Assembly (NCBI RefSeq): GCF_040801785.1
Contig: NZ_CP161805.1
Span: 3,348,001 to 3,412,000, forward strand
Length of the DNA stretch: 64,000 bases
Direction of reading: 5' to 3'
From: Sulfitobacter sp. LCG007
GTDB taxonomy: Bacteria; Pseudomonadota; Alphaproteobacteria; Rhodobacterales; Rhodobacteraceae
Numbering within the stretch: position 1 is the stretch's first letter; each line of letters begins with the position of its first letter. The translations under genes and the position numbers were made by a program. Of the stretch, positions 49,141-57,658 are shown one piece after another. Under the pieces are notes generated by a model. The model was not told the origin of the DNA, made no database searches, and saw only the letters and a program-made list of their open reading frames with translations.

Positions 49141-51168
49141 ATGAGCAACATCCTCACACCCAGCAGCGGCCCCGACGATTGGCAAAAGTTCCTCGCTGAT
49201 CCGCAGAAGCAGTGGAAGCGCGGTTATTCGGCAATGGCATCAGCCCTTTCCTCGGCGGCAGCAAAGCGTCTACCGCCAGAAGTCGCCGCGCTTCTGGGTC
49301 CGGATGCGGAGCTTCTCTTCGCGATCCCGGAACACAAGGTCGGCCTTCCCGGCGGGCGACGTGAAAGCCAGTGCGATGTCTTTGCCCTCGCCCGTGCTGG
49401 AGACCAGACGATCGCAGCAGCAGTCGAGGCCAAGGTCAACGAGCCTTTCGGACCGACGGTCGGGGAACGGATGGTTGGCGCCAGCGCGGGCAAGACAGAG
49501 CCGATGACCTTCAGGTATGTTCAAAATCTCTCAGACGTGATTGAGCAGGCAGATCGTCAGCGCGACATCGAATACGGCAAACTGCAAGCAAGGCTTTCCA
49601 AGGCAACGTCGGAAATCAAGGCATTGCGCTCAGAGCTTAAGCGCACGAGGGGGCAAGTCGAAGACTTGAATACCCAAGTGGCGGGACAAGCGGCGCGCAC
49701 TGTAGAATTACTGCATGAACAGTACAGCCCGAAATCTGAATCGGCGAAAGCAAAAAGACGTCAAGGGGCTATGCGTGCTGATGATCGGAGTGAGGGAAGC
49801 GACCCTAATTTCTCTAATAAAATTAATAAGTTTGCCGTTGGTCTTCCGCCAAGGCCACGCAATAGGAAGGGTCGTGGCGCGAAAAAATGGGATGGTCTTG
49901 AGCGCATCACAGTCCCGATGGACTTCCCAAAGACGTGCCCATGCGGCTGCGGCGGCACAATTCGAGATTACGATATTGATGAGAAGCGTGAGGTAGTCCC
50001 CGCAAAGTTCTATATCGCAGTGCGCAAGTATCCTCGCTATCGCTGCCGAAAAGAAGATGTCACTGTCGGGACTCTGTACAAGCCTACGTTGATGCCTGGC
50101 TCGACGAGCGGGACAAGCATGTTGGCCTACTTGGTGACGATGCGCTACGGCTGGGGGATGCCCTTGTATCGGATTGAGAACATGCTCAATCATAGTGGCA
50201 TCACCTATTATCGTTCAACCATGTGCAAACAAATCGCTCGGTTCGCCGCCCTTCTCGAGTATGTAATAGCTGAGCTTGAGCGCCATACCTTGGATGATGC
50301 ATTGCGGATTTTCTTCGATGAAACCGTATTGAAAATACTTCGTCCAGGGGAAGGAAAGACCGGGCATTCCTACATGTATGCAGCCCATCGCGACGACAGT
50401 TCATTTGGCGGTAATGCCCCACGTTCTACGGTTTACTTCCATCGAACTTCCCGGTCGATGGCACATATCCACGGTATTCTTGGCGGCAAGTCATTAATCG
50501 TACAGCACGATGGCTATGCTGGCTATGGTCGCCTTGGTCAGATTGGCTCCAATGTCGAGAACATTGTGTCGGTTGAGTGCTGGGTGCATGCTCGGCGCAA
50601 CTTTATTAAGGCAGCGCAAACGATGAAATCGCGCCTACCAAACGAAGTTGTTGAAATAATGGCTGAGCTTTTTGATGTTGAGAACACTATTCGAGGGCAC
50701 ACACCGAATGCGCGAGTAACATATCGCGGGGAACGATCCGAGGAGGTCGTTATTCGTCTCCACTCGAAGTTACGGGAAATAGCTGCTCATTGGCTGAAAA
50801 AAGACAGTCTAGGAAAGGCCATTGATTACACACTTGAACGATGGGACTCTCTGACGCTTTTCTTGAGAAACGGATACATAGACCTCGACACCAATCCAGT
50901 TGAACGCCAATTTAAGCCGATTATCCTGCAACGCAAAGGTAGCCTTTTCATCGGTAGTGAAGAGGGAGGAAGTACTTGGGCAACGATGTCCTCCTTGGTC
51001 GAGACTTGTAAGCTAAATCGAGTGGACGTTTACCGCTATTTTGCGTGGATGATTGACGATCTCGCAGAAAAGAAATCGAACTATCTTGACGAAGATATCG
51101 ATTACAGCCGGTACCTGCCTTGGAATGCGCCAGAACACTGCAAGGTGAAGCTACCACCCGTGAAGTAG
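49141..51168 (+). CDS. In-frame fusion of a DUF6946-like N-terminus and an IS66-family TnpC transposase
   Basis: The 675-residue frame from 49141 has two parts. Residues 1-120 (SSGPDDWQKFLADPQKQWKRG to VEAKVNEPFGPTVGE) read like the start of a small DUF6946-type chromosomal protein and have normal GC. From about 49500 composition drops and the sequence is an IS66 transposase: a coiled coil, zinc finger TCPCGCGG, and DDE catalytic regions IFFDETVL, IVQHDGYAGYG and DTNPVERQFKPI, with the IS66 end GSEEGGSTWATMSSLVETCK. The transposase alone probably starts at the ATG at 49504. No TnpA/TnpB (IS66 orf1/orf2) genes accompany it and I find no clear terminal repeats. The fusion suggests insertion into, and truncation of, the first gene. 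The DUF6946 identification is from memory. Confidence 0.8.
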   Translation: MSNILTPSSGPDDWQKFLADPQKQWKRGYSAMASALSSAAAKRLPPEVAALLGPDAELLFAIPEHKVGLPGGRRESQCDVFALARAGDQTIAAAVEAKVNEPFGPTVGERMVGASAGKTEPMTFRYVQNLSDVIEQADRQRDIEYGKLQARLSKATSEIKALRSELKRTRGQVEDLNTQVAGQAARTVELLHEQYSPKSESAKAKRRQGAMRADDRSEGSDPNFSNKINKFAVGLPPRPRNRKGRGAKKWDGLERITVPMDFPKTCPCGCGGTIRDYDIDEKREVVPAKFYIAVRKYPRYRCRKEDVTVGTLYKPTLMPGSTSGTSMLAYLVTMRYGWGMPLYRIENMLNHSGITYYRSTMCKQIARFAALLEYVIAELERHTLDDALRIFFDETVLKILRPGEGKTGHSYMYAAHRDDSSFGGNAPRSTVYFHRTSRSMAHIHGILGGKSLIVQHDGYAGYGRLGQIGSNVENIVSVECWVHARRNFIKAAQTMKSRLPNEVVEIMAELFDVENTIRGHTPNARVTYRGERSEEVVIRLHSKLREIAAHWLKKDSLGKAIDYTLERWDSLTLFLRNGYIDLDTNPVERQFKPIILQRKGSLFIGSEEGGSTWATMSSLVETCKLNRVDVYRYFAWMIDDLAEKKSNYLDEDIDYSRYLPWNAPEHCKVKLPPVK

Positions 51169-51580
51169 GGCGGGAAGCAGCCGTTCGCTGCGGTCGCGAA
51201 GGCATCTCCGCCGCACCGCGGAAGCGGACACTCAGGCGAGAACCAAGCCCGGAACCCGCTCGAGCGACACCAAGGGCGGAGAGCTGCCGTTCGCTGCAAT
51301 CGGCATCAAAGTCAGCTATGTGCAAAGAAACTGCCCTCGAAACTGGCGCCTCTGGGCTCGCTGGTAACCGCTAATCGACACAGCCCTCCGACATCCCATC
51401 CCTTGTAGGAAGGCTCCATGCCGTGTCTTTCTACCGAGTTGCCCCTTTCGATGCAGCAACACTTCCAACGGTGTCGCTCTGAAATGGCGAGTTTTCATTC
51501 TGCGAACCCCTCTCTGCCCCTCTTCCCTTGATCGTCGCGATGACATAGCTTTGAGAGGATTCTGCTAAAATGGTGTCGAT
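51169..51580. other. Intergenic region with two short GC repeats
   Basis: About 410 bases without a convincing gene. It contains GCAGCCGTTCGCTGC (51177-51191) and GCTGCCGTTCGCTGC (51283-51297), two copies of a 15-mer 106 bases apart. The remainder of the gene interrupted by the transposase is not recognisable here. Confidence 0.5.
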
Positions 51581-54064
51581 ATGAACCTCGATGAAGCAAT
51601 CCAAAAAATTAAGATCGGAAAAGCGGTTTGCTTTCTAGGGGCTGGTTTTTCACGGGGCGCGACAGACGCAGAGGGGCGAGAAGTATTAGGTGAGTATGAA
51701 CTTCGAAAGGAGCTGTTTAAAATTGCTGAAGAGGATTTTGACGAAAGCGTTTCTCTTCCGGACATTTCGAACTTTTGCAATAAGAAGTCAAAAGAAACAG
51801 CAAGAGAACTTCGTCTTCTAATTTTGAACAGATTTACGCTAACTAACCCGACCGTGTCTCAATTGGAGATTTTGAAACAGCCCTGGAGAAGTGTCTTCAC
51901 GACCAATTATGACGACATCGTAGAGCAAGCTTGGGACACTGGACCATCTCAAATTTTCTCACCTGCGGAACCGGATAAATTGCTGATCGGTGGTCGAAGG
52001 TTGTTTTACCTGCACGGCCGCGGGCGAGATATTCGTTCGCCGGCCATAGATCCGCTCTTGATTTTAACATCACATGAGTATGCTTCAAGCACCAAGGCGC
52101 ATCAGAAACTACGCGATTATTTTTCAAATGAGCTGGCCACTGCTGAAGCAATCATTTTCGTTGGGTACTCCGCAAAAGATCTCGACTTCACCCGTACCCT
52201 TGCCGCCCTGAGTGGCTCTATAAAGAATAGGATCCTGTTCATCGAGGCTCCAAATCTTAAAGTTTTTGACCGCGCCCGGATTGAAGACTATGGATCCATA
52301 GCAACGATTGGAACTGAAGGCTTAGCAGATGCTCTGCGCGATACCGATGTCCCAGATGTATTGCGCCATCGGCCGAAGTTCGTAAATAAAATATCCTTCG
52401 ACTCAAGCGATCGATCGCTATTGAAAACGGCCACTGATCGAGAGATTCACAAGCAGCTTATTACTGGCGTCTTTGATACTTCAAGTTATGTCGCGCAAAA
52501 AAGAGATCGAGAGCAAAGCTCGGACGCTGTAACTGCAATTGTTGAAAGGAATGAAAAGCTAGACAGAGTTTTTCAGCTATTAAGGTCTGGAAATTCACGA
52601 GTGGTTGTTACTGCCGACGTGGGAAATGGCAAGACTTTTTTCCTAAGGCAGGTTGAGCAGCGCGGTCTTGAGGAAGGCTATCAAGTCTATCGCATTGATG
52701 GCTCAGGGCCTGAATACTCGAGTGAACTTCAAAACATCGTGTCGAAGCCCGGAAAGAAGCTTTTCGTGGTCGATGATGCGATCCGATACACTCGGCAAAT
52801 ATCATTGATAGGGAGCCACTTGACGAGTGACTGTGGGTTGGTCTTAAGCAACTTCAATAGCTTCAACCGTATCGGCGTTAGAGACCTTCGTGAAGTTTCT
52901 CATGGCCAAATTTTTGAAGTTTCTGTCGACAAGATGACTCGCGCCGAAATAGTCCAGTGGCGAAAATACTTGGACAGCTGGGGCCTTTGGGGTGATCGGT
53001 TGGCCGGCCTGTCAGGTAGTGAGAAAGAAGATTACTTGACATCTCAGTGCGGCTCCGAGATTCGATCGACCGTCGTTGGGATCTACAAAGAATCCAATGT
53101 TGCTCATCGAATTTCTGGTATGATCGACTACTTCCTCAACTCAAAGGGCGGAAGGAATAAGATCGAGGCATTCATTGGGGCTGTCATTTGCTCATTGGTG
53201 AATAGGCATGTGGAATGGAGAAATGTAGTGGATTGGCTTCAGGTCGATGAGGCTGCGTTTATATCGGACATCACTGAAAGTCCCATTGTGAATATACTAG
53301 TTCAACGCAATGGTGAGTTCGCCCCCCCTTCGAAGCAACTGGCTCGGCACTTTCTGGAGGCTGGCTCGCTCAAGTCTATCTCTAAGGATGATATCTCTGA
53401 TGCGTATGTTAAGATAGTATTGGGAACTGCACGACAAATTGGCGACACCAGGAAGTCAGGAGATGCTCGAGAGAATCTAAAGGAGCTTATGAGATTTAGA
53501 ATCTTAAGCCTTCTTTTCGGGGATGACCACGACTCTCTCAGCTTAATTTCTTCAATATATAACAAGTTAGCGGCGGATCCGGAGATACAGAAAAGGGATC
53601 AGTTTTGGCTTCAATTTGCAATGTCCCGTATGGCAGATGAAGACATTGACCTTGCTGAGATATACCTAAAAAATGCAATAGGAATCGCGAAGGGGCACGG
53701 ACACGACTGGGATACGAAGCAAATAGACGATCAGTTTGCGAGACTGTGGCTGCATAAATCTTTGCGATCCGAACAACCAAATACCACCGAACTACATGGT
53801 GCTGTGAAGTATCTCATAAAGTCCCTTAAAGACTCACCTGATGATGCCATCTACCCGCTAAGGTCGCTTAAATTGATTGAGCCTGCGCTGGAACGGCATG
53901 TCGATATAATCCCTGGGGAACTTCTTATTCTTTTTCGGGAATTGTTTGATTTGATGAGACCTGCCATTGGGAAGACGGGTAAGGTTGTTGGCGCAGAAAG
54001 AGGTGAAACAGACGTCTTGAGGAAACACTTGCAAAGATCGACGTTGATCTTGAACTCGGCATAG
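51581..54064 (+). CDS. SIR2-STAND antiphage-type protein (Avs5-like)
   Basis: This 827-residue protein has three parts. Residues 1-250 form a SIR2-type NADase with VCFLGAGFSRGA, the conserved Asn in FTTNYDDIVE and the catalytic His in FYLHGRG. Residues about 300-560 hold a STAND-type P-loop NTPase: Walker A VTADVGNGKTFF (about 345-352) and Walker B LFVVDDAIRY (about 395). Residues 560-827 are helical repeats that could sense a phage product. The architecture matches type V AVAST (Avs5), where recognition of a phage protein leads to NAD depletion (established for family members). The gene is AT-rich relative to the backbone and lies beside an IS66 transposase and a broken integrase. Confidence 0.85.
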   Translation: MNLDEAIQKIKIGKAVCFLGAGFSRGATDAEGREVLGEYELRKELFKIAEEDFDESVSLPDISNFCNKKSKETARELRLLILNRFTLTNPTVSQLEILKQPWRSVFTTNYDDIVEQAWDTGPSQIFSPAEPDKLLIGGRRLFYLHGRGRDIRSPAIDPLLILTSHEYASSTKAHQKLRDYFSNELATAEAIIFVGYSAKDLDFTRTLAALSGSIKNRILFIEAPNLKVFDRARIEDYGSIATIGTEGLADALRDTDVPDVLRHRPKFVNKISFDSSDRSLLKTATDREIHKQLITGVFDTSSYVAQKRDREQSSDAVTAIVERNEKLDRVFQLLRSGNSRVVVTADVGNGKTFFLRQVEQRGLEEGYQVYRIDGSGPEYSSELQNIVSKPGKKLFVVDDAIRYTRQISLIGSHLTSDCGLVLSNFNSFNRIGVRDLREVSHGQIFEVSVDKMTRAEIVQWRKYLDSWGLWGDRLAGLSGSEKEDYLTSQCGSEIRSTVVGIYKESNVAHRISGMIDYFLNSKGGRNKIEAFIGAVICSLVNRHVEWRNVVDWLQVDEAAFISDITESPIVNILVQRNGEFAPPSKQLARHFLEAGSLKSISKDDISDAYVKIVLGTARQIGDTRKSGDARENLKELMRFRILSLLFGDDHDSLSLISSIYNKLAADPEIQKRDQFWLQFAMSRMADEDIDLAEIYLKNAIGIAKGHGHDWDTKQIDDQFARLWLHKSLRSEQPNTTELHGAVKYLIKSLKDSPDDAIYPLRSLKLIEPALERHVDIIPGELLILFRELFDLMRPAIGKTGKVVGAERGETDVLRKHLQRSTLILNSA

Positions 54065-54363
54065 GCCATCGGATTGAGATGGCTTTCGCTGACTTGCGGA
54101 AGCGAGGTGTAGGTCGGCTCTCAAGCTGTTCCGGTCTTGCGTCGAGGCAGGCCCGGAGAACAGATATTCACTGGCGCCGGCTATGCGGCATGTCAGGTAC
54201 GAACGGCAGCTTTGCGTCGAGGAGCGGATACGCTAATTGCCTGTTTTGAATGTCGGCTGTGGGCCGATCATGGCCGATTCTTGCGCTCCCGTATTGGCGT
54301 ACGCCAATATAGGACGTCGAGGTGCGGCGTGGAATAGACCGATTAGGGGGCCGGTTGCAACGC
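54065..54363. other. Intergenic region with an 18-bp palindrome
   Basis: About 300 bases follow the SIR2-STAND stop. No supported gene is seen; a 66-codon frame from 54137 lacks coding character. A perfect palindrome TATTGGCGTACGCCAATA occupies 54292-54309. Confidence 0.45.
54292..54309. repeat. Perfect 18-bp palindrome
   Basis: TATTGGCGTACGCCAATA is a perfect inverted repeat without spacer, 55 bases from the truncated end of an integrase gene. It could be an operator, a dimer-resolution site or a break-point scar. Confidence 0.6.
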
Positions 54364-55065
54364 TTACGCCTGAACCTCCCGGATGCTCTCAAGCGGAATG
54401 GGCATGCGATCCTTCATCCCTGCTTGGCGGTCGAAGTAGACCCCCGCGAAAGGATTGCTCATCTCGATGCCGCTTTCGCTGGCGGCAAAGGCAATGATCG
54501 TCCGAACGGTGCCCATGACACGAGTGACGCTGCTCCCGACCAGCCCTCGCTCGATCAGCGCATCCCGAAATGCGTTGGCATCCTGCCTTCTGTAGGAGCT
54601 GATCTCCCGGTCTCCACAAATCTCGATGAGATAGCCGCAGGAGCGCTCCGCGCCTCTGTGGAAGGTCTTGGGGCGGTTGGCACCCTTGAGCCGGAGATAG
54701 ACAGCTACGGCTTCAGAGAGGTTCACAGAAACTGTGGAGGGCGAACCAACTCGCTCGAGAGGAAGGCCCGCTCTTGGTGCGTTCAGCCGTAGAAGGTGTT
54801 TTCCGGGGACATGCCGCTTTTGCAGGCGCATGTGGTACCAAAATTCATCAAGCTGGTCAGCGGCTTTCGCCGCCCTTGCTGCTGCGATCCTTTGCGATCT
54901 GGTACGCAGGGAATGCGCAATCTGCGGTGAATTGTAGTGCTCGCGGAGGTCGCTCGGGACCCTTTTGCGGAAGTAGTAGATCCCCTGCTTCACAAATGTA
55001 TGGGCAGGTGTGTTGTGCAACGATCTGTGTGCCACTGGCTTCATCCTTCGACAAAGCTGAGGCAA
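54364..55065 (-). pseudogene. Truncated tyrosine-type integrase (N-terminal part only)
   Basis: This 233-residue frame contains the N-terminal DUF6538-like segment (GIYYFRKRVPSDLREHY) and the core-binding, SAM-like domain (SYRRQDANAFRDALIERGLVG, ASESGIEMSNPFAGV). It stops at IREVQA, just where the catalytic domain should begin (usually followed by the first Arg and later HxxR and Tyr). Sequence after the stop does not resemble an integrase in any frame, so the 3' half is deleted. The N-terminal end lies 22 bases from the 49-bp tRNA-Phe repeat, where an integrase is expected, but outside the 55.1-63.7 kb element. Confidence 0.8.
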
Positions 55066-55086
55066 AACAATCGCTTGGCTATTGTG

Positions 55087-55135
55087 ATGGTGCCCGGGGG
55101 CGGAATCGAACCACCGACACGAGGATTTTCAATCC
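55087..55135 (-). repeat. Attachment-site copy: 3' half of tRNA-Phe
   Basis: These 49 bases are identical to 63650-63698, which is the part of the intact tRNA-Phe gene from its CCA end to the anticodon stem. Here the rest of the tRNA is missing. This is the classical signature of site-specific integration into the 3' end of a tRNA gene. Confidence 0.93.
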
Positions 55136-55345
55136 CAAATTGTGGATGGAAGATCAGGTGGTCACGGGCGAAATTTCTGTCAAACCCACCACGGAAAATC
55201 AGGCACTTAGCAGCCGATTGTCAAACCATTTGCGGGCCCGGAAAGAGGCTTTTGGCAGATGGTGCGGCGGCGTTTTCCGTTCTGTCAAGCGGAATGATCC
55301 ATCGCCGTTAACACGTCGCCGCGCCTCTTTCCCGGGGGCCCGCGC

Positions 55346-56203
55346 ATGAGCTGGAAGGTCGCCAATCTCTGCGCCGACCGTATCTTCGGCAGCGCCGCGC
55401 GCAAGCAGATCATCATGTTCCTGGCCGACAAGGCGAGCGACGACGGCTCGGGCATCTGGTGCTCCAAGGGGACGATACAGCGGCACACTGAGCTGGGCGA
55501 AAGCACCGTGAAGCGGACCATCACCGACTTCCTGCGCGAGGGCATCCTGATCGAGACCGGGCGGCGTCCCTGCAAGAACGGTTTCACCGTGATCTACCGG
55601 ATCGTGTTGGACCGGGTCATGACCTTGGAAGGCTCCGCCGAACCCGACGAAGGAACGGGGTCCACAGTGGACCCCGTCCAGCGTGACCCCGGCAGGGGGT
55701 CCAGGGTGGACGGGGTACCGGGTCCACGGTGGACCCCAAACCACCATGAAACCATCCATAAACCACCTACGTGCAAGCGCGCGGAGGCGGCGGTGGATGA
55801 AAGATTTGAAAAGATCTGGTCGGCCTATCCGAAGGACCGGCAACGCGGAAAGGCTGCGTGCCTTTCGAAGATCGAGGAGGCCGTGCAGGAGGGCATCGAC
55901 CCCGACGACCTGCTGCGCGCCGTGCAGGCCTACGCCACCGAAAGCGCCGGCTTCACCCGATCGAAGGTCTGCTTCTCCGACAACTGGTTCGCCGCCCGCC
56001 GGTGGCAGCGCTTCCTTGAGGCGATCACCGAGGAACGGCAAGCGCGGACGGCTTTGGCCGCCGATCACCACGCCCGGCTGGCGGCATGGGTCCGCGACCG
56101 CAGCCCGATGTGCAAGCACATCACCGCCCCGCAGGTGACGGCGCTGGTGGCGGCGGGGCTGGTGACCGATGGCCAACTGCGCGCGGCGGGGTTGGCGGGA
56201 TGA
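55346..56203 (+). CDS. Replication-initiator-like helix-turn-helix protein
   Basis: This 285-residue protein has an N-terminal winged-helix domain (MSWKVANLCADRIFGSAARKQ, GIWCSKGTIQRHTELGESTVKRTITDFLREGI; about 1-95). A low-complexity Gly/Pro/Asp linker (about 100-140) is encoded by palindromic GTCCAC repeats. The C-terminal helical domain (FEKIWSAYPKDRQRGKAACLSKIEEAV) resembles the end of phage and plasmid replication proteins. It lies just inside the left attachment repeat with the heptad array directly downstream, so a role in replication or transfer of the element is likely. Confidence 0.75.
   Translation: MSWKVANLCADRIFGSAARKQIIMFLADKASDDGSGIWCSKGTIQRHTELGESTVKRTITDFLREGILIETGRRPCKNGFTVIYRIVLDRVMTLEGSAEPDEGTGSTVDPVQRDPGRGSRVDGVPGPRWTPNHHETIHKPPTCKRAEAAVDERFEKIWSAYPKDRQRGKAACLSKIEEAVQEGIDPDDLLRAVQAYATESAGFTRSKVCFSDNWFAARRWQRFLEAITEERQARTALAADHHARLAAWVRDRSPMCKHITAPQVTALVAAGLVTDGQLRAAGLAG
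55655..55736. repeat. GTCCAC palindromes inside the rep-like gene
   Basis: A perfect 23-mer ACGGGGTCCAC-A-GTGGACCCCGT (55655-55677), a weaker GTCCA-GGG-TGGAC copy (near 55700) and GGGTCCAC-G-GTGGACCC (55720-55736) lie in the linker of the HTH protein. They share the core GTCCAC-N-GTGGAC and could be autoregulatory operators or binding sites for the encoded protein. Confidence 0.7.
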
Positions 56204-56208
56204 GCGGC

Positions 56209-56390
56209 GCGTCCTCTGCAAAATGCGCCGCGCATCGCGTCCTGTGCATCGCGCGTTCTGGAGCGTGTGCCCTGTCTCGCGTCCTTTGCGCCGCGCCTTC
56301 CGCATCGCGCATCACGTCTTTTGCGCCGCGTCCGGTGCCCGGTGCTGTTCGCATCGCGTTTCCTGCATCGCGTCCCCTGCGCACCGTCCA
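56209..56390 (+). repeat. Degenerate heptanucleotide tandem array, about 26 units
   Basis: Reading from 56209 in steps of seven, 26 consecutive heptamers fit NYGYNNN; position 3 is G in all 26 and position 2 is a pyrimidine in all 26. The commonest forms are GCGTCCT, GCGCATC, GTGCATC and TTGCGCC (strongest consensus GCGYRTC). The copies of GCGTCCT-like units start at 56209, 56237, 56279, 56314, 56356 and 56370, all separated by multiples of seven. It is non-coding on the plus strand and lies between the Rep-like and MobC-like genes. Confidence 0.8.
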
Positions 56391-56499
56391 ACCGAGCAAA
56401 CCAACCGAAACGGACTCCAAGCCCCTGACCCACCTCCGCTGACACTGGGAGGCGGGGGGCTTGGAGGAAGTTGGCAAGAAATAGGAACGTAAACTTCAC

Positions 56500-57108
56500 A
56501 TGCGCCACCATCGTAAACTGACCGACGACAAACGCCGCCAGATCATCGAGGCCCGCGCCAAGGGCACCCCTGCAGCCGCTCTGGCCCGCCGCTTCGGGGT
56601 CTCGACCAGGACGATCTACAACACGCTGAGCCGGGCCGAAGGCGAACGACCTGCTCTGACCAGAACAATCAGCACCCGCTTGAGCGCGCGCCAGCTGGCT
56701 GGGTTTCAGGCCGCGCTGGCACGCCGCGGCATCACCGACCAACCCGCCGCCCTGCGCCGCCTGATGTGGGCCGCCGACATCCTGTTGCGTCCGGCAGACC
56801 CGGTCGTGTGCGACCACCTGCAAGCCTGGGGTGCGCAAGTCGCGACCGAAGGCGCCGCGGTCAACCACATCGCCCGCAAGCTGAACGAGGCCAAAATGCG
56901 CGGCCGCCCGATCCCGTTCACCGATGACGACATGGCCACGATCCGCACCTTCGCCGGGGGCCTGATGGAATTCGCCCAGGCGTTCCGCATTTTGTGGGGG
57001 GCACAGTTGGCCGCGAAGACGCGAGAGGTCGACAAGGCGCTGGAGGGGTTGGGGGCGCAGTCAGAAGCATTCGCCGACGTCGGCCAACCCGATTTGTCTC
57101 GCAAGTAG
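56500..57108 (+). CDS. HTH protein with MobC-like relaxosome domain
   Basis: This 202-residue protein begins with a resolvase-type helix-turn-helix (KLTDDKRRQIIEARAKGTPAAALARRFGVSTRTIYNTL). The C-terminal half (DHLQAWGAQVATEGAAVNHIARKLNEAKMRGRPIPF) resembles MobC-type mobilisation proteins that nick-site-load a relaxase. No relaxase gene follows, which is where one is expected. Confidence in the MobC part is moderate. Confidence 0.65.
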   Translation: MRHHRKLTDDKRRQIIEARAKGTPAAALARRFGVSTRTIYNTLSRAEGERPALTRTISTRLSARQLAGFQAALARRGITDQPAALRRLMWAADILLRPADPVVCDHLQAWGAQVATEGAAVNHIARKLNEAKMRGRPIPFTDDDMATIRTFAGGLMEFAQAFRILWGAQLAAKTREVDKALEGLGAQSEAFADVGQPDLSRK

Positions 57109-57250
57109 ATCAGAAAATTGATTTTTGTGTTACTTGAAGAACGAAACCGACTGAAGACATAGGATGGGGATTGCAACGGAGGGTTGGCTCATCTTATCTT
57201 TGGTATCACAAGTGAGGCAAAAACAAATTTTCTGACCGAGATGCAGGACA

Positions 57251-57658
57251 ATGACTGCCAGCACCGACAAAGCAGCACGCACCAAGGGGAGCGCGGTTCA
57301 CCCCTCGATCGCGCGCGGTATCGCGCGGCTTGGGCAGGACGTCTCCCGCGCGCGCCGGGCACGCCGGATCTCCACAACCGACATGGCCGCGCGCATGGGC
57401 GTTGGACGCAGCACGCTGCACCGCCTGGAACAGGGCGATCCGGGCGTCTCGCTGAACACCCTGGCGATGGCCCTGTCGGTTCTGGGGCTTTTCGACCGGC
57501 TGGCCGGCCTCGTCGATCCGGCATCGGATGAGCTCGGCTTGATGCTGGCAGAGAAAACACTTCCGAAAAGGATCACGTCGCGCCGAAGGAACGCATCTTC
57601 GGAAAACAGCCCAAGTGCGGACGCGAGTGGCGCCGACGACGCGCCTGAGGGATGGTGA
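57251..57658 (+). CDS. Orphan HipB-like XRE-family regulator
   Basis: This 135-residue protein has a helix-turn-helix at about 28-85 (GQDVSRARRARRISTTDMAARMGVGRSTLHRLEQGDPGVSLNTLAMALSVLG). The tail ends with LAEKTLPKRITSRRR, as in antitoxins normally followed by hipA. No hipA follows; instead a 51-codon remnant overlaps its stop. An AT-rich 140-base region upstream presumably holds the promoter. AGGA precedes the ATG. Confidence 0.85.
   Translation: MTASTDKAARTKGSAVHPSIARGIARLGQDVSRARRARRISTTDMAARMGVGRSTLHRLEQGDPGVSLNTLAMALSVLGLFDRLAGLVDPASDELGLMLAEKTLPKRITSRRRNASSENSPSADASGADDAPEGW

Noticed and set aside
51316-51546. 76-codon minus-strand ORF upstream of the SIR2-STAND gene
   Set aside because: Basic, Arg/Gln-rich sequence with no homology I recognise and no ribosome binding site.
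54137-54337. 66-codon ORF between the SIR2-STAND gene and the truncated integrase
   Set aside because: No Shine-Dalgarno, Arg/Cys-rich random composition, and it runs across the 18-bp palindrome.
55199-56305. 368-codon frame antisense to the Rep-like gene
   Set aside because: No domain or ribosome binding site; shadow of the HTH protein.
56209-56390. CRISPR array
   Set aside because: The repeat unit is seven bases without unique spacers and no cas gene is present; no CRISPR-like pattern was seen elsewhere in the window.
56065-56868. 267-codon minus-strand frame over the heptanucleotide array
   Set aside because: Its RDA/RTR repeats are a by-product of the 7-base DNA period; it is antisense to two better supported genes.
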